Positions 1 to 12,000 of a stretch of 64,000 bases of DNA are shown here, in pieces. The notes below the pieces were generated by a model. It was not told the origin of the DNA, made no database searches, and saw only the letters and a list, made by a program, of their open reading frames with translations. This DNA is from CAZMXS01 sp964570325 (GTDB lineage: Bacteria; Verrucomicrobiota; Kiritimatiellia; CAIQIC01; CAZMXS01). Each line of letters opens with the position of its first letter. Position 1 is the first letter of the stretch. Made by a program: the position numbers and the translations under genes. Location: positions 1 to 64,000 of the forward strand of contig CAZMXS010000005.1 in assembly GCA_964570325.1 (NCBI GenBank). The letters are read 5' to 3'.

Positions 1-3
1 GAG

Positions 4-96
4 CCAGCCGTCGCCGTTGTTTTCCGACCGCGTGTTCGCTAACACCCAGAACCTGGGCAACTGCGCGCTGGCTCGAGCCGCAGACGCGGCAGGCCA
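4..96. repeat. Direct repeat 1, copy A (93 bp)
   Basis: Matches 1081-1173 in the same orientation with about four mismatches. It encodes, on the minus strand, the helix-turn-helix-like part of the transposase remnant. Confidence 0.9.
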
Positions 97-289
97 TTTC
101 GATAGCCACAGCCCCGATAGCTGCTCCAGGCATGCTGTTCCAGGAACACGCGACACTCGTTCGCACTGCGGTTTGCAAATGCACGTGCTTAATCAGGTTG
201 AAATGGATATAGCGGGTCAGGCGCGACAAGAGACGGGGTACTTCGCGCTTGAGAACGCTTTTTTTAATACTCTTACCATATGCTGTCTG

Positions 290-344
290 TCGCCTCTTTT
301 CTATTTTTCCACCAAGGCTAATGTCTATTGTCTAGGTGTGGCCC
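290..344. repeat. Direct repeat 2, copy A (55 bp, includes terminal repeat)
   Basis: Matches 1185-1239 in the same orientation with one mismatch. Its right part is the terminal inverted repeat sequence of the element. In copy A it is about 190 bases from direct repeat 1; in copy B only about 11, so copy B has an internal deletion. Confidence 0.9.
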
Positions 345-377
345 CGCATCCTTCAGGGATCGCCAGAACGGGGGGCG

Positions 378-407
378 TTGACAACCGCTGGGTAAAGTCG
401 CTATCAA
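378..407 (+). promoter_or_regulatory. Sigma-70 promoter of the hicBA cassette
   Basis: A perfect -35 TTGACA (378-383) is followed by an 18-base spacer and TATCAA (402-407), about 28 bases before the antitoxin ATG at 436. A weak Shine-Dalgarno (agagg) precedes the start. The short motif TATCAA recurs at 411-416, so antitoxin autoregulation here is possible but not shown. The promoter lies outside the flanking element. Confidence 0.65.
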
Positions 408-435
408 TAATATCAATTCACGCGAGAGGTGCTGC

Positions 436-795
436 ATGTCAACGAAACAGATTCTTATCCGCGACGTTCCGGAATCCCTTTACGAGTGGATTGAATCCGA
501 GCGTCATGCCAAGCGAGTCTCCCAAAAGGAATTCTTGCTGAAAGTGCTTCAAAATGCCGCTGCGCACTCTTCGACAGAAACCGGCACGACAGGACCGTCA
601 GCGTTCAGCAAGATGACGCTCGTTTATTGGAAGAGCAAGAAGTTCTGGGTTGGCAAGTTGCTGGAACACCCTGAAATCATGACTCAGGGAAGGACGCTGG
701 AGGAGTTGGAACGCAATATTCGGGAAGCCTTCATGCTGATGGCGCTGGATGAAGTCCCAGAGGAATACCGAATCCGCGAAGTGGCAATGGCATGA
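436..795 (+). CDS. Antitoxin: N-terminal ribbon-helix-helix plus C-terminal HicB-like fold
   Basis: The 119-residue product has two parts. Residues 1-45 look like a FitA/VapB-type ribbon-helix-helix DNA-binding domain (KQILIRDVPESLYEWI, then KRVSQKEFLLKVL). Residues 60-112 look like a short HicB antitoxin fold (YWKSKKFWVGKLLEHPEI, TQGRTLEELERNIREA). The usual HicB order is toxin-binding domain first and DNA-binding domain last, so the order here is reversed. The stop overlaps the hicA start as ATGA, which supports translational coupling and a type II role: binding and neutralising the HicA-like toxin and repressing the operon. ATG at 436 is chosen because of the promoter at 378-407. An internal ATG at 613 (Met60) would yield a HicB-only form. 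Confidence 0.8.
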   Translation: MSTKQILIRDVPESLYEWIESERHAKRVSQKEFLLKVLQNAAAHSSTETGTTGPSAFSKMTLVYWKSKKFWVGKLLEHPEIMTQGRTLEELERNIREAFMLMALDEVPEEYRIREVAMA

Positions 796-974
796 AAAGG
801 CGCGAACTGCTTCGGCGTCTTCAGAAGGAGGGTTGCATATTGCTGCGCTCCGGGAGCAATCACGACATCTACTTGAACGCCAAAACCGGCAAGAAGCAGC
901 CCGTTCCGCGACATAGCGAGATAGACGAACATCTGGCGCGGCACATAGTGCGTTATCTCGGACTGGAGCAGTGA
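792..974 (+). CDS. hicA: HicA-family mRNA interferase toxin
   Basis: The 60-residue protein begins MKRRELLRRLQKEGC and contains RSGSNHDIYLN, the dsRBD-like HicA core with the conserved glycine-serine-histidine (G-S-x-H) segment. That histidine is the usual catalytic residue of these ribosome-independent RNases. It continues with PVPRHSEIDEHLARHIVRYLGL, typical of a full-length HicA. The start overlaps the antitoxin stop by four bases, the standard arrangement for a coupled pair, although many hicAB operons put the toxin first. The gene ends 10 bases before the left terminal repeat of the copy B element. It looks intact. Confidence 0.88.
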   Translation: MKRRELLRRLQKEGCILLRSGSNHDIYLNAKTGKKQPVPRHSEIDEHLARHIVRYLGLEQ

Positions 975-984
975 GAGGATTTCA

Positions 985-1013
985 ACAGGGTTACACCTAG
1001 ACACTAGACATTA
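985..1013. repeat. Left terminal inverted repeat of element copy B
   Basis: Pairs with 1214-1242 in inverted orientation with three mismatches. The outermost shared bases are ACAGGG. Confidence 0.8.
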
Positions 1014-1080
1014 ATCTGGCAGCGCTGAACAATCTGATCGAGGCGCAGGCGCAGATCCGCGTCTTCGATCATACGCCGGT

Positions 1081-1173
1081 CCAGCCGTCGCCGTTGTTTT
1101 CCGACCGCGTGTTCGCTAACACCCAGAACCTGGGCAACTGCTCGCCGACTCGAGCCGCAGACGCAGCAGGCCA
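1081..1173. repeat. Direct repeat 1, copy B (93 bp)
   Basis: Same-orientation copy of 4-96 with about four mismatches. The pair flanks the hicBA cassette. Confidence 0.9.
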
Positions 1174-1184
1174 AGTGCCGCCTA

Positions 1185-1239
1185 TCGCCTCTTTTCTATT
1201 TTTACACCAAGGCTAATGTCTATTGTCTAGGTGTGGCCC
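1185..1239. repeat. Direct repeat 2, copy B (55 bp)
   Basis: Same-orientation copy of 290-344 with one mismatch. It overlaps the right terminal inverted repeat and the last codons of queC. Confidence 0.9.
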
Positions 1240-1242
1240 TGT
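1214..1242. repeat. Right terminal inverted repeat of element copy B
   Basis: Inverted partner of 985-1013. It encodes the last residues (RATPRQ) and the TAG stop of queC on the minus strand. Confidence 0.8.
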
Positions 1243-1921
1243 ATCCCTTCTTCAGAGAGGCGGCTGCATATCGAGTCGGGTCTGGGACGCCGGCCTGCAA
1301 GAATGCTTCCCGCCGCTCGACGCAGGTGCCGCATGTCCCGCAATGCACGCGTCCGCCTTTGTAACACGACCACGTCTTCGCGTAGTCAACCCCCAGCCGG
1401 GTTCCCAGCCTGGCAATCTCGCCTTTGGTCATGGCAATGAACGGCCGCCAAACTTGAATTCGGGCGTATGTACCCAGCCGGATCGCGGATGCCATCGCGC
1501 GCATGAAACCGGGCCGACAATCTGGATAGATGGTGTGATCGCCGGCGTGGGCGGCAATAACCACCCCCCCTGCCCCAACGCTCTCCGCCAGACCGCCCGC
1601 CACGGCCAGCATGATGCCGTTGCGAAACGGAACGACCGTCTTTTTCATATTGGCGGCGGCATAGTGACCATCCGGCACCGACCCGCCGCGCCGCAATAAA
1701 TCCGACCGGAAGAATCGGCCGATGAAGTCCATCCGGATGATTCGATGCGGTATGGCCAAGCGACGGCAATGCCAGGCGGCGAACGGAATTTCACGACCGT
1801 TGTGCTTGGAGCCGTAATGGAAGCTGACGGCGGCCACCGGCCGCCACTGGATCCGGGCATGATACAGCGCGGTCACCGAATCCATCCCGCCGCTCAAGAG
1901 CACAATCACTTTCTGTTTCAT
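1220..1921 (-). CDS. queC: 7-cyano-7-deazaguanine synthase
   Basis: QueC converts 7-carboxy-7-deazaguanine to preQ0 with ATP and ammonia, in the cytoplasmic pathway to queuosine-modified tRNA. The 233-residue protein has the PP-loop motif LSGGMDS at residues 9-15, FHYGSKHN, and a C-terminal zinc site with four cysteines (C-x8-C-x2-C-x2-C, ending HCGTCGTC). ATG at 1921 is preceded by ggaga. The native family end is near DPTRY; about 14 extra residues follow. The last six and the TAG stop lie inside the terminal repeat of the adjacent element, so insertion altered the C-terminus but left the catalytic and zinc residues intact. No other queuosine gene is present here. Confidence 0.9.
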   Translation of the reverse strand: MKQKVIVLLSGGMDSVTALYHARIQWRPVAAVSFHYGSKHNGREIPFAAWHCRRLAIPHRIIRMDFIGRFFRSDLLRRGGSVPDGHYAAANMKKTVVPFRNGIMLAVAGGLAESVGAGGVVIAAHAGDHTIYPDCRPGFMRAMASAIRLGTYARIQVWRPFIAMTKGEIARLGTRLGVDYAKTWSCYKGGRVHCGTCGTCVERREAFLQAGVPDPTRYAAASLKKGYRATPRQ

Positions 1922-2051
1922 ATCTCCATATTACAACGCCGTCCCGCCGTGGATACCCATTTTTTTCCGGTATTTCCACGCGAGCCCTGAACTTTGAACC
2001 TTGAACCTTCCACGTTGAACCGTTAGCTATAGGATAAATCGCGAGGAACCC

Positions 2052-2486
2052 ATGAGACTCAAAACGCTCTGCCTGGGTTTGCTTATCGGGCTGGCCAGCG
2101 CGGCTGGCGCCAGGGCCGAGGATGTGACGCTTTACGACGTGCAGGGACGGCCGATCGCCTACCTCGAGACGCTGGGCGATCAGCACGTGATCACCCTCCT
2201 CTCCGGCCAAAAGGCCGGTTATGAGGATGACGGCGAGGTCTGGGGCGCCAACGGCAGGCTGTTGGGCACATTTGAATATGGTCTGCTCAAGGATACGTAT
2301 GGATTTGTCGTCGGCGGCACGAAGGAGGCGCTGGGCATGATCCACGCCTCCACACCGCCCGGCGCCATGCGCACAATCCCGGAAATCCCGCGAATGGCGG
2401 AAATGCCCACCACGCCCCAGCCGTTCAAAACGCATTGGTCCACCAAATCGCTATCCTATTTTCTGTCGCAGGGCTTGCCCGAATGA
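2052..2486 (+). CDS. Small secreted protein of unknown function
   Basis: The 144-residue product starts with a clear signal peptide (MRLKTLCLGLLIGLASAAGARA, probable cleavage near residue 22). A short beta-rich segment follows (LYDVQGRPIAYLE, then EVWGANGRLLGTFEYGLLKDT), which resembles the repeated G-R-x-hydrophobic strands of small sheet-only periplasmic proteins. The C-terminal 50 residues are Pro/Thr-rich and probably extended. A Shine-Dalgarno (gagga) lies just before the ATG. The protein is exported to the periplasm or beyond; no enzyme motif is visible. The stop overlaps a possible short reading frame at 2483. No family is recognised with confidence. Confidence 0.7.
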   Translation: MRLKTLCLGLLIGLASAAGARAEDVTLYDVQGRPIAYLETLGDQHVITLLSGQKAGYEDDGEVWGANGRLLGTFEYGLLKDTYGFVVGGTKEALGMIHASTPPGAMRTIPEIPRMAEMPTTPQPFKTHWSTKSLSYFLSQGLPE

Positions 2487-2581
2487 ACAAAACGAGCGGG
2501 GCTTTCATTCTCTTCATGGGCCTGTTTCTCGCCGCCGGCGGATACGAATCCGTAGCAGGCGGAAGTCGTTTACCGAATTGA
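2483..2581 (+). CDS. Possible 32-residue hydrophobic peptide
   Basis: An ATG overlaps the preceding stop (ATGA), giving a 32-residue frame with a hydrophobic stretch GAFILFMGLFLAAGGY. It could be a coupled small membrane peptide or the signal-peptide remnant of a lost gene. There is no independent Shine-Dalgarno and no homology that I recognise. Confidence 0.25.
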   Translation: MNKTSGAFILFMGLFLAAGGYESVAGGSRLPN

Positions 2582-2614
2582 TAATAGTAACACCATGCCA
2601 TCACAGGGAACCAC

Positions 2615-4936
<2,322 letters not shown>

Positions 4937-4946
4937 GGAGTCGCGC

Positions 4947-6047
4947 GTGCTCGACAACACCGGCCTGAAAAAATTCTTCGATAATCATTGGGAAAAAATG
5001 GTCCTGTGGGCCATTGTCATTGGTCTGTTTTATCTTCTGCGCCCATTTTTCATTTTGATTTTCGAGACCTTTCTCATCACCTGCGCGGCGAAAAGCCTCG
5101 TGACATGGGTGGTGCGCCGGACCGCGCTCGGCTACCGAACCGCCACGGTTTTGGTGTTCGCGCTGCTCGTCGGCCTGCTGGCCGCCGTGGGCGCCTGGGT
5201 GGGCCCCAAGCTCGTCCTTGAATCCAATCAGATGCTGCTGGATTTTGCCGGCGACAGCGACCAGCTCGCGCGGGACAAGACCAACCGGTTCGTCGAAAAG
5301 ATCGTCATGAAAGCGATGGGCGAGCAACGGGCGCTGGCGTTCATTGACTCCGCGGAATTCCAGAAGATGATGGCGGTGCTCAAGGCGGAGGCGGCCCGGT
5401 CGCTGAAAACCGCTCTGCCGCATGTGTTGACCGCCCTGCTCCACCTCGTGAAACTCGCCTGGGAAATTATATTTTCGCTGCTGCTGGCGCTCGTCTTCGC
5501 CTTCATCCTGGTGCTGGATTGGCAAAGAATCGCCGCGCAGATGGCGGCATTGGAGACCAGCCGCATCCGAACTTTCTATAATGGCGCCGCGCCGCACCTG
5601 CGGGCCTTTGCCAACGTGCTCGGCCGGGCGCTGTGCGCGCAGATGATCATCGCCGCCTGCAACACGGCGCTGACGGCCGCCGGGCTCTGGTTTTTCGGCG
5701 TGCCCAACATCGCCATTCTCTCGGTCATCGTGTTCTGCTGCGGCTTCATCCCCATTTTTGGCGTGTTTGTCAGCTCCGTGCCGATCCTGCTCTTCGCCTT
5801 GCAAGCCGGCGGTCTGGCGCTGGCGTTCAAGCTGGCGGCGCTGATTGGTGTCGTACACTTCATTGAAGCCTATGTGCTCAACCCGCGCATCACCGCCGGC
5901 ATGCTGCATGCCCATCCGCTGCTGGTGCTGGTGCTGTTGCTGTTGGGCGAACGCTTCCTGGGCGTCTGGGGTTTGATCGTCGGAGTGCCGATCGGCTATT
6001 ACCTGATCAACGTCCTGACGGCTCAAGACGAAAGCCTGCCATCGTAA
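4947..6047 (+). CDS. AI-2E family transporter / PerM-like permease
   Basis: A 366-residue inner-membrane protein with about eight hydrophobic segments, including the N-terminal pair VLWAIVIGLFYLLRPFF and the conserved late block GFIPIFGVFVSSVPI. The C-terminal RITAGMLHAHPLLVLVLLLLG segment matches the family's P-x-x-V/I-G-hydrophobic pattern. Family members export small molecules such as autoinducer-2 or act as Na+/H+ antiporters; the substrate cannot be told here. GTG at 4947 is chosen because AAGGAG lies six bases upstream and the next gene upstream ends at 4936. An ATG at 4875 would overlap the acs gene by 62 bases. The gene is probably co-transcribed with the STAS-acs gene. Confidence 0.82.
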   Translation: MLDNTGLKKFFDNHWEKMVLWAIVIGLFYLLRPFFILIFETFLITCAAKSLVTWVVRRTALGYRTATVLVFALLVGLLAAVGAWVGPKLVLESNQMLLDFAGDSDQLARDKTNRFVEKIVMKAMGEQRALAFIDSAEFQKMMAVLKAEAARSLKTALPHVLTALLHLVKLAWEIIFSLLLALVFAFILVLDWQRIAAQMAALETSRIRTFYNGAAPHLRAFANVLGRALCAQMIIAACNTALTAAGLWFFGVPNIAILSVIVFCCGFIPIFGVFVSSVPILLFALQAGGLALAFKLAALIGVVHFIEAYVLNPRITAGMLHAHPLLVLVLLLLGERFLGVWGLIVGVPIGYYLINVLTAQDESLPS

Positions 6048-6063
6048 TCGCGCCGGCAACCGT

Positions 6064-9000
6064 CTATTGCAGCAAGTGCAGCACGCGATAAAAGCGCTGC
6101 GTAGCCGCCAAGCCCGTCTCATCCTCTTTGATGGCCATCGTCCCGGTGGCGGTTATATCGCCCGCCAGATTGGCCCACGCCTCCGCCCCGAGGCGGGACT
6201 GATACTGCACGCGGTACAACGCGCCGGATTGCGACACCCAGCGCACAATAAAATTGGACCACGCGCCACCGCCGGCGGATCCCGGCAGGCAATCGGCGTT
6301 AAAGCGGACGTTGGTGCCGGACACGACAATGGTGAAGAGGCCGGTGTCCCCCAACGGCGGTTCGCCGTCATCCACCACGCGAATACCGATCGGGTTGGTG
6401 CTCCCCCCCTGCGCGTCAGATGGCCGCCAGGTGAAGACGCCACCGGCGGCCGTAATTTGGGCGCCGGCCGGCGCGCCGGGCTCCAAGCTGAAGGTCAGCG
6501 CATTCTGCGGGATGTCTCCATCCGTCACGCCGATTCGAATTTCAGCCAGGCTGCCCGGATTCATCGTGAAATCATTGACCCGCAACAGCACCGGCGCGCG
6601 GTTGGTTTCGCGCACGATGACGGTGAAAGTCCGCGCGGCATCGAGCCGCGGCCAGCCATTATCGGTGACCCGCACCGTGATGAGGTTGGTGGACGGCGCC
6701 TGGTCCTCGGCCGGCGTCCACTCGAACAAGCCGGTATCCCAGCGCACAAGCGCGCCGGTCGGCGCGCCCGCGTCCAGCGTGAACATCAACCGCTGCGCCG
6801 GCACATCCGTGTCCGTGGCGGAAACGGGAAAGGACAGCAGCGCCTCCTCAACCACCGCGCGGTTGGTGATCGCATCCATCGTCGGCGCGTGGTTATTGGT
6901 GCTATACGCATTCGGCGCGCCCGGCGTGGGTACGGTCATGCGATAGATGGCAGGCTCCCCATCCCACCAACGCCCCTCACTAATATCGGTCGTTTGCGCC
7001 CCAAAGGTCAACGCATCCACCACTGTGCCATCCGGCGCGTAGATCCCCAGCGCCTCGCCGCTCTTGCTCAAGGCAAACGTGCAATGGATATTGGTTGAGG
7101 GGCCCGGCCGACTGTCGGCCCAGACCATGCGGAACCCGCCGGCCGCGATCACCATGTTGCTGGGAATGGTGTATTTTTTGGGCGCGGTCAGGTTGTCCGT
7201 CAGCGTGTAACCCGCCAGGTCCACGGCGCCCGTTCCGGCGTTGAATAACTCAAACCAATCCGCGTAATTTCCATCTTCGTTCGGGATGGCGGAGTAATTG
7301 TCCGCCATATATTCGTTTATATAGATTCGCACCGCGGGGGAGGCATTGTTGTTGGTCGCGCCCGGCGTCGGATAGAAGAAGACCGCGCGGCCGGTCCAGA
7401 CACCGTCGGGATAATCCCCGTAGGAGCGGTCCGCGGCGATCGTCGCATGATTGATATAATCCAGCACAACCGCCTCGCCCGCATTGGAATGGACCAGCGC
7501 CAGCGTGCCGGTGGTGGCGCTCAGCCGGAAGTTCGCGTGGAGGCCGTTGGTGACATAGTTGGCGGCATCCGCCCAGACCACGAGAAAGCCCTGGCTGGCG
7601 CAGCCGGCAGCGGCCGTCAGATGCCATTTGAGATAATTGGTATAGGTGTCCGTCAGGTAAAAACCGGCCAGATTGGTAAAGAGCCCGTCGCCATTGAACA
7701 GTTCCAGCCAGGGCTGGCGCCCGTAGGCATTCGTGATGCCGCTGATATTATTGGGCTGGATTTCATTCAACCACAGCGCAGGGAATGGCGGCAGATCCCG
7801 CCCCACCGCGTTGGTCGCGCCCGGCGTATACGGAATGTTCGTGCTGACGGCCCAGTTGCCGACCCGATTGTTGTCCTCGTTAATGTCCACCAATTGGAGG
7901 GCGCAACCGCCGCCGTTGGCCGCCGGCGGCCATGGAAGGGCGCCCTCGAAGAACACTTCGTCCACCACGCTGGTCACGGCGGGACCGACGCGCACAAGCC
8001 GCAGATACCGACCATTGGCGCCCAGCGTTTCGCTATATTCGCCCAGCAACGCGGCGACATTGGTATAAGCCGCGGCGTAGCCCGCGGCGCTGGCGGCCAC
8101 CACCCGATAGGCCCCGGGCGGAATCACGGCGCCGCCGCCGAACACATACCCCACTCCATCCAGCCGCCAGCCCTGCAGGTCGAACGCATAACTGTCAGAG
8201 CGGTTGTAAATCTCGATATAAGCCGCATTCGGGGCGGCGGGGTGGTGCATGATCTCGGTGATGAAGACGTTGGTCTCCGGCGCCTGATCCGCGCCGGTGT
8301 ATGTAATCCGGATCGAGGCCGTGCCGTTGCTCATTAACTGGCCGGACGCATCATAGCCCGTGATGGTGAGCGTGTTCGTTCCGGCCGCGAGCGCGATCGT
8401 CGCCGTCCAGTTGGTGGCGGTGACCCAGTTCAAATCATAGGCCATGCCGTTGATCAGGATGGTCCGCGCGTTGACGGGCGCGCGGCCCGCCAGCGTGACC
8501 AGGTTGCGGTTGGTGCTGAAATCCGCGCCACCGTTGCTGGTGATCGCCAGACTCAAGTTGGTCGCGGGCCGCAGTTCCTGATGGATATAATTGCGGCGCT
8601 CACTGATCCACGTTTTCACGGCCGCCGGCGACCCCACCATCACCCCATTGCTGGACAGCGCCCCCGCCCAGCAATCTATGAAGAGGTTGACGCGGTCGGC
8701 GGATAGCGGCGCGCCGGCCGCCGTTTCAAGCGTCTGCCAGTAATAGCGTTTGAAAGGCGGATGCTGAATCATCCGGCCCACCACCGGCATGACACTCGTG
8801 TCCACGTTCCATAAATCATAGGTGCTGCTGTCGCCGCCGTCCGCGCCCAACGCGAAATCCAGATCCCACAACAGCAGGTTCCACTGGCCGGCATCAGGCT
8901 TGTAGGCAAAAGTGTTCTTGCCGCGCCGGTACCCAATGCCGTCCCAATCCCCGACGACATGCCGGAACGCGATCTCCCGCATCCACTGCTCCATGTCGGC

Positions 9001-12000
9001 AATCGCCGCCAAGGTCGCCGTGTACTGCGCGTTGCTCAAATTGGCGGCGTCCGCCAGTTGAAAGAGCCGGGAATAGTCGTCGTCGAAATAGTTGTTTTTC
9101 TTTTTCTCCCAGATCCAGCGGTAGCGCGCCTGCTTCTTGGCGCCGCCGGTCGTGGTGTAATTCCCCAAATCCGCGTCGGTGTTGACAAAATCATTGGCCG
9201 CGTAGGAATTGAACTCGAACCAGTCGTCAATCTTGAACAATTCGCCTTCCTCCGCGTCGGGAAACCAGCATTCCACGTAGTCGGAATCCACCTGCTGCAC
9301 ATCGCAGTTGGCCTCGATGTGCTGGTGGCCGTTCAGGTAAAGGTGCACATACCGCTGGTGGCTGATGGGCAGCCCCAGGTCCGCGCCGATGCGGAAGGCG
9401 GTGCGTTCGCGGATCAGCGACGGATCCTTCCAAGGCTCCAAGGTGTCAATGTTCAATTCGTCCGCGCCCAGATACTGGTCATCCTTGGGAATCTCGACCT
9501 GGTAGGCGTTGTTCGAGCCCAGGGCCGGATCGAGGAACCAGGGCCGAACAAACGGGCTGCCGCGGTAGCGGATGCCGGCGTTGTAAATAATCCGGTCGCC
9601 GTCCGCCACCAGCGTCGTATCCAGCGACTCGTTGCTGAGTTCCTCGCGGGCGGTCCAGATCGCCAGGTTGGTCTGTGTCAGCCAGAAAACATAAGCGCCC
9701 AGATCGAATGACATCACCATATCGCCGAAGCGCACAAGGCATTCCTGTTCGGGAAAGCCGGCCGGGAAACGATTCGTCACCGTCAGCACGGCATTGCTGT
9801 CCGCGGCGGTCACATGGAAGGCCACCAACGTATTGCGCGTCTGGCCGGGAATCCAGGCTTGCCAGACCCCGCCGCCGGCGTTGGTCATTGTCACCGCGGT
9901 GAAGGTGGACGCGGGATCCACGCGATAGCGCAACTGGACCGGCCCCACCCCGTCCGCATCATGCACGCGGGCCGACACCTGCACCGCCGCGCCGGGCGCG
10001 GGCAGCGCCGGTGCGTGGCGCACATCATATATCGCCGGGCCGGCATTGGTGACCGCGACGCTGTTACGCGCGCCGGGGGTGCCGCCGGTCGGCACTCCCA
10101 GCGGGACAACGGCTTCCAGGTAATTGCCGCGCAACCGCGCCACCAGGTACGGCTGGCCGCCCAGCCAGCGGGCCTTGCAACGGATGGTGGCGGTGGCGCC
10201 GACGCTCAACGCGGAGCTCAAAGCCATCTTCACCCGGTTCGCGCCGGTATCACCGCCGCCGGTGGCGCGCAAATGCAGGCACTTTGAACCGGAATAAGCC
10301 GGCAGGTTGGTCTCGATCACGGTTCGAACATGATTGCCTTCAGCCGTCACGTTGACCAGCCCATCCTCGAAATTGCCATTGATGACGAGGTTCGTGCTGC
10401 CGGACGACGGAATCACCTCCACCTCATCCACCAGGCATTCGCCCGCCCGCATGAGCAGCAGGTGTACCTGGTCAATCGCCGTGCCGCCCGGCAGGCGGCC
10501 AAGGTCCAGCACGCCGGTCACGGTATTGGTCGTCCAGGCGACGCGATTAGTCTCATCGCTGGGCGCCCAGTTGGCCGCTCGCCGGTTATCGGCAGCCGGC
10601 TCCTTGAGCTCCAGGCTGCTGCCGTTGCCATCGGCCAGCGCGCCCCAGACGCCGCCATCGGCATAGTCCACCTCGTCCACCAGCACCAGATCCTGTCCCG
10701 GCTTGGCGGGGTCGTCCGGCTTGGCCAGCACAATGCGTTCGCCGGAGTTGGCCAGCGACCCGCTGTAGTCCCCCACCGTATTCGCCGCCGACAGGTTAGT
10801 ATGCGTGGCGATCAGGCGCGCGGCGTTGCGCGCCACCACCAAATATCCGCCCGCCGCGATTGAGCGCCCGGCCGGGATGGTGAAAGTGATGCCGGCGGTA
10901 AACTGCCAATTGCCGACGTCCACCGCGCCGGCGCCGCGATTATACAGCTCAATGTACTCATCATCGTTGGAATGTGAGATGGGGTTGTACATGATCTCGT
11001 TGATCACGATGTCGGAAATGAGCAGCGGCGCGTTGTTTGTGCCGGGCGTCGCGGGCGGCAGCAGGGCGGCGATCTCCGGCGCGCCGTCCGGATAGCGGCC
11101 CGACGCCACGGCGTTGGCCTGCGCGTTGAAGTTAATCGCGTCAATGACAAACGTGTCGTTTGAATTTTTCAGCACGATCATCTCGCCGCCGGCGCTGAGC
11201 GCGAATGGCAACTCGTTCGTATCGAACACAAGGAACCCGCGCGGCCCGATGGTCGTCCCCGGGGGCAAGCGGTATTTGTTGGTCGCCGGATCGTCGGTCA
11301 GGATGCAACCCGACACATCCACCGTTTCACGGCCGATATTGAACAGTTCGATGAAGTCCACATCCGGCGGATCGGTGTGCGCCAGAAACTCGTTGATCAC
11401 GACATTGGTGAGCGCGCTGGCGAACAGCGGTTCGGGCACGCCCGGCGACCCGCCGCGCAGGCGGCCGGCCGACCAGGCGCGCGCCGCGTTTTCCCCATAG
11501 CTCGGGCGGTCGAGCGCCAGCGCATGCCCCGCGCCGTCAGCCGCCGCCGGCCACGGCGCGCGATCCGTATATTGCACCCGCAACAGGCGCCCGCCGTTGG
11601 GATGGTAAAGCGCCACCTCGCCCGCGGCGTTCCCCAATTCGCCCGACCACGGGCCGATGACATTCGTGCTGCCGTAAACCGATTGAATAGCCGCCGGATC
11701 CGCGGCCACGACCAGAAAACCGAGCGCCGGCAGCGTGGCGCCGGCGGCAAACGTGTATTGGATATTCCCATCCAGTCGCCAGCCCGCCAAATCCTGCGGC
11801 GCCGGCTGCGTATTAAACAACTCGACATATTCCAGGTTCTGAGTGGCGGCGGCCGGGTGATACATGATCTCAGAAATGATCACGCCCGTCTTGCGGCTTG
11901 ACGGACCGGGCAGCACCGCGACCTCCTCCAACGTGAAATCATCGAATTGCAGCGCGCCATTGCCGCCGGCGCCATTGGCAAAGATGCTCGCGCGCACCCA

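Larger units (their letters stand above)
1..345 (-). mobile_element. Decayed RAYT/Y1-type transposase element, copy A (left end outside window)
   Basis: No intact gene. Read on the minus strand, pieces of a REP-associated tyrosine transposase (Y1, IS200-like) are visible in different frames: RYIHFNLIKHV near 184-217, HAWSSYRG near 106-141, and a helix-turn-helix-like piece AVAQVLGVSEHAVGKQRRRL at about 4-75. The first two match the RYIHLNPV and WSSY blocks usual in this family, but a frameshift separates them. The right edge (317-345) is a terminal repeat shared with copy B at 985-1242. The family call rests on remembered motifs. Confidence 0.55.
985..1242 (-). mobile_element. Decayed RAYT-like element, copy B, with both terminal inverted repeats
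   Basis: A 258-base element is bounded by 29-base imperfect inverted repeats (985-1013 and 1214-1242, about 26 of 29 matching; core ACACCTAGACA-N-TAGACATTA). Inside, on the minus strand, only the helix-turn-helix part of the transposase remains, extended by RRMIEDADLRLRLDQIVQRC beyond what copy A shows. It has no catalytic part and cannot move by itself. It lies between hicA and queC and provides the queC stop codon. Confidence 0.65.

Noticed and set aside
17..541. Forward reading frame of 174 codons
   Set aside because: It runs over the element remnant and into the antitoxin gene in another frame, has no ribosome-binding site, and its protein has no recognisable fold.
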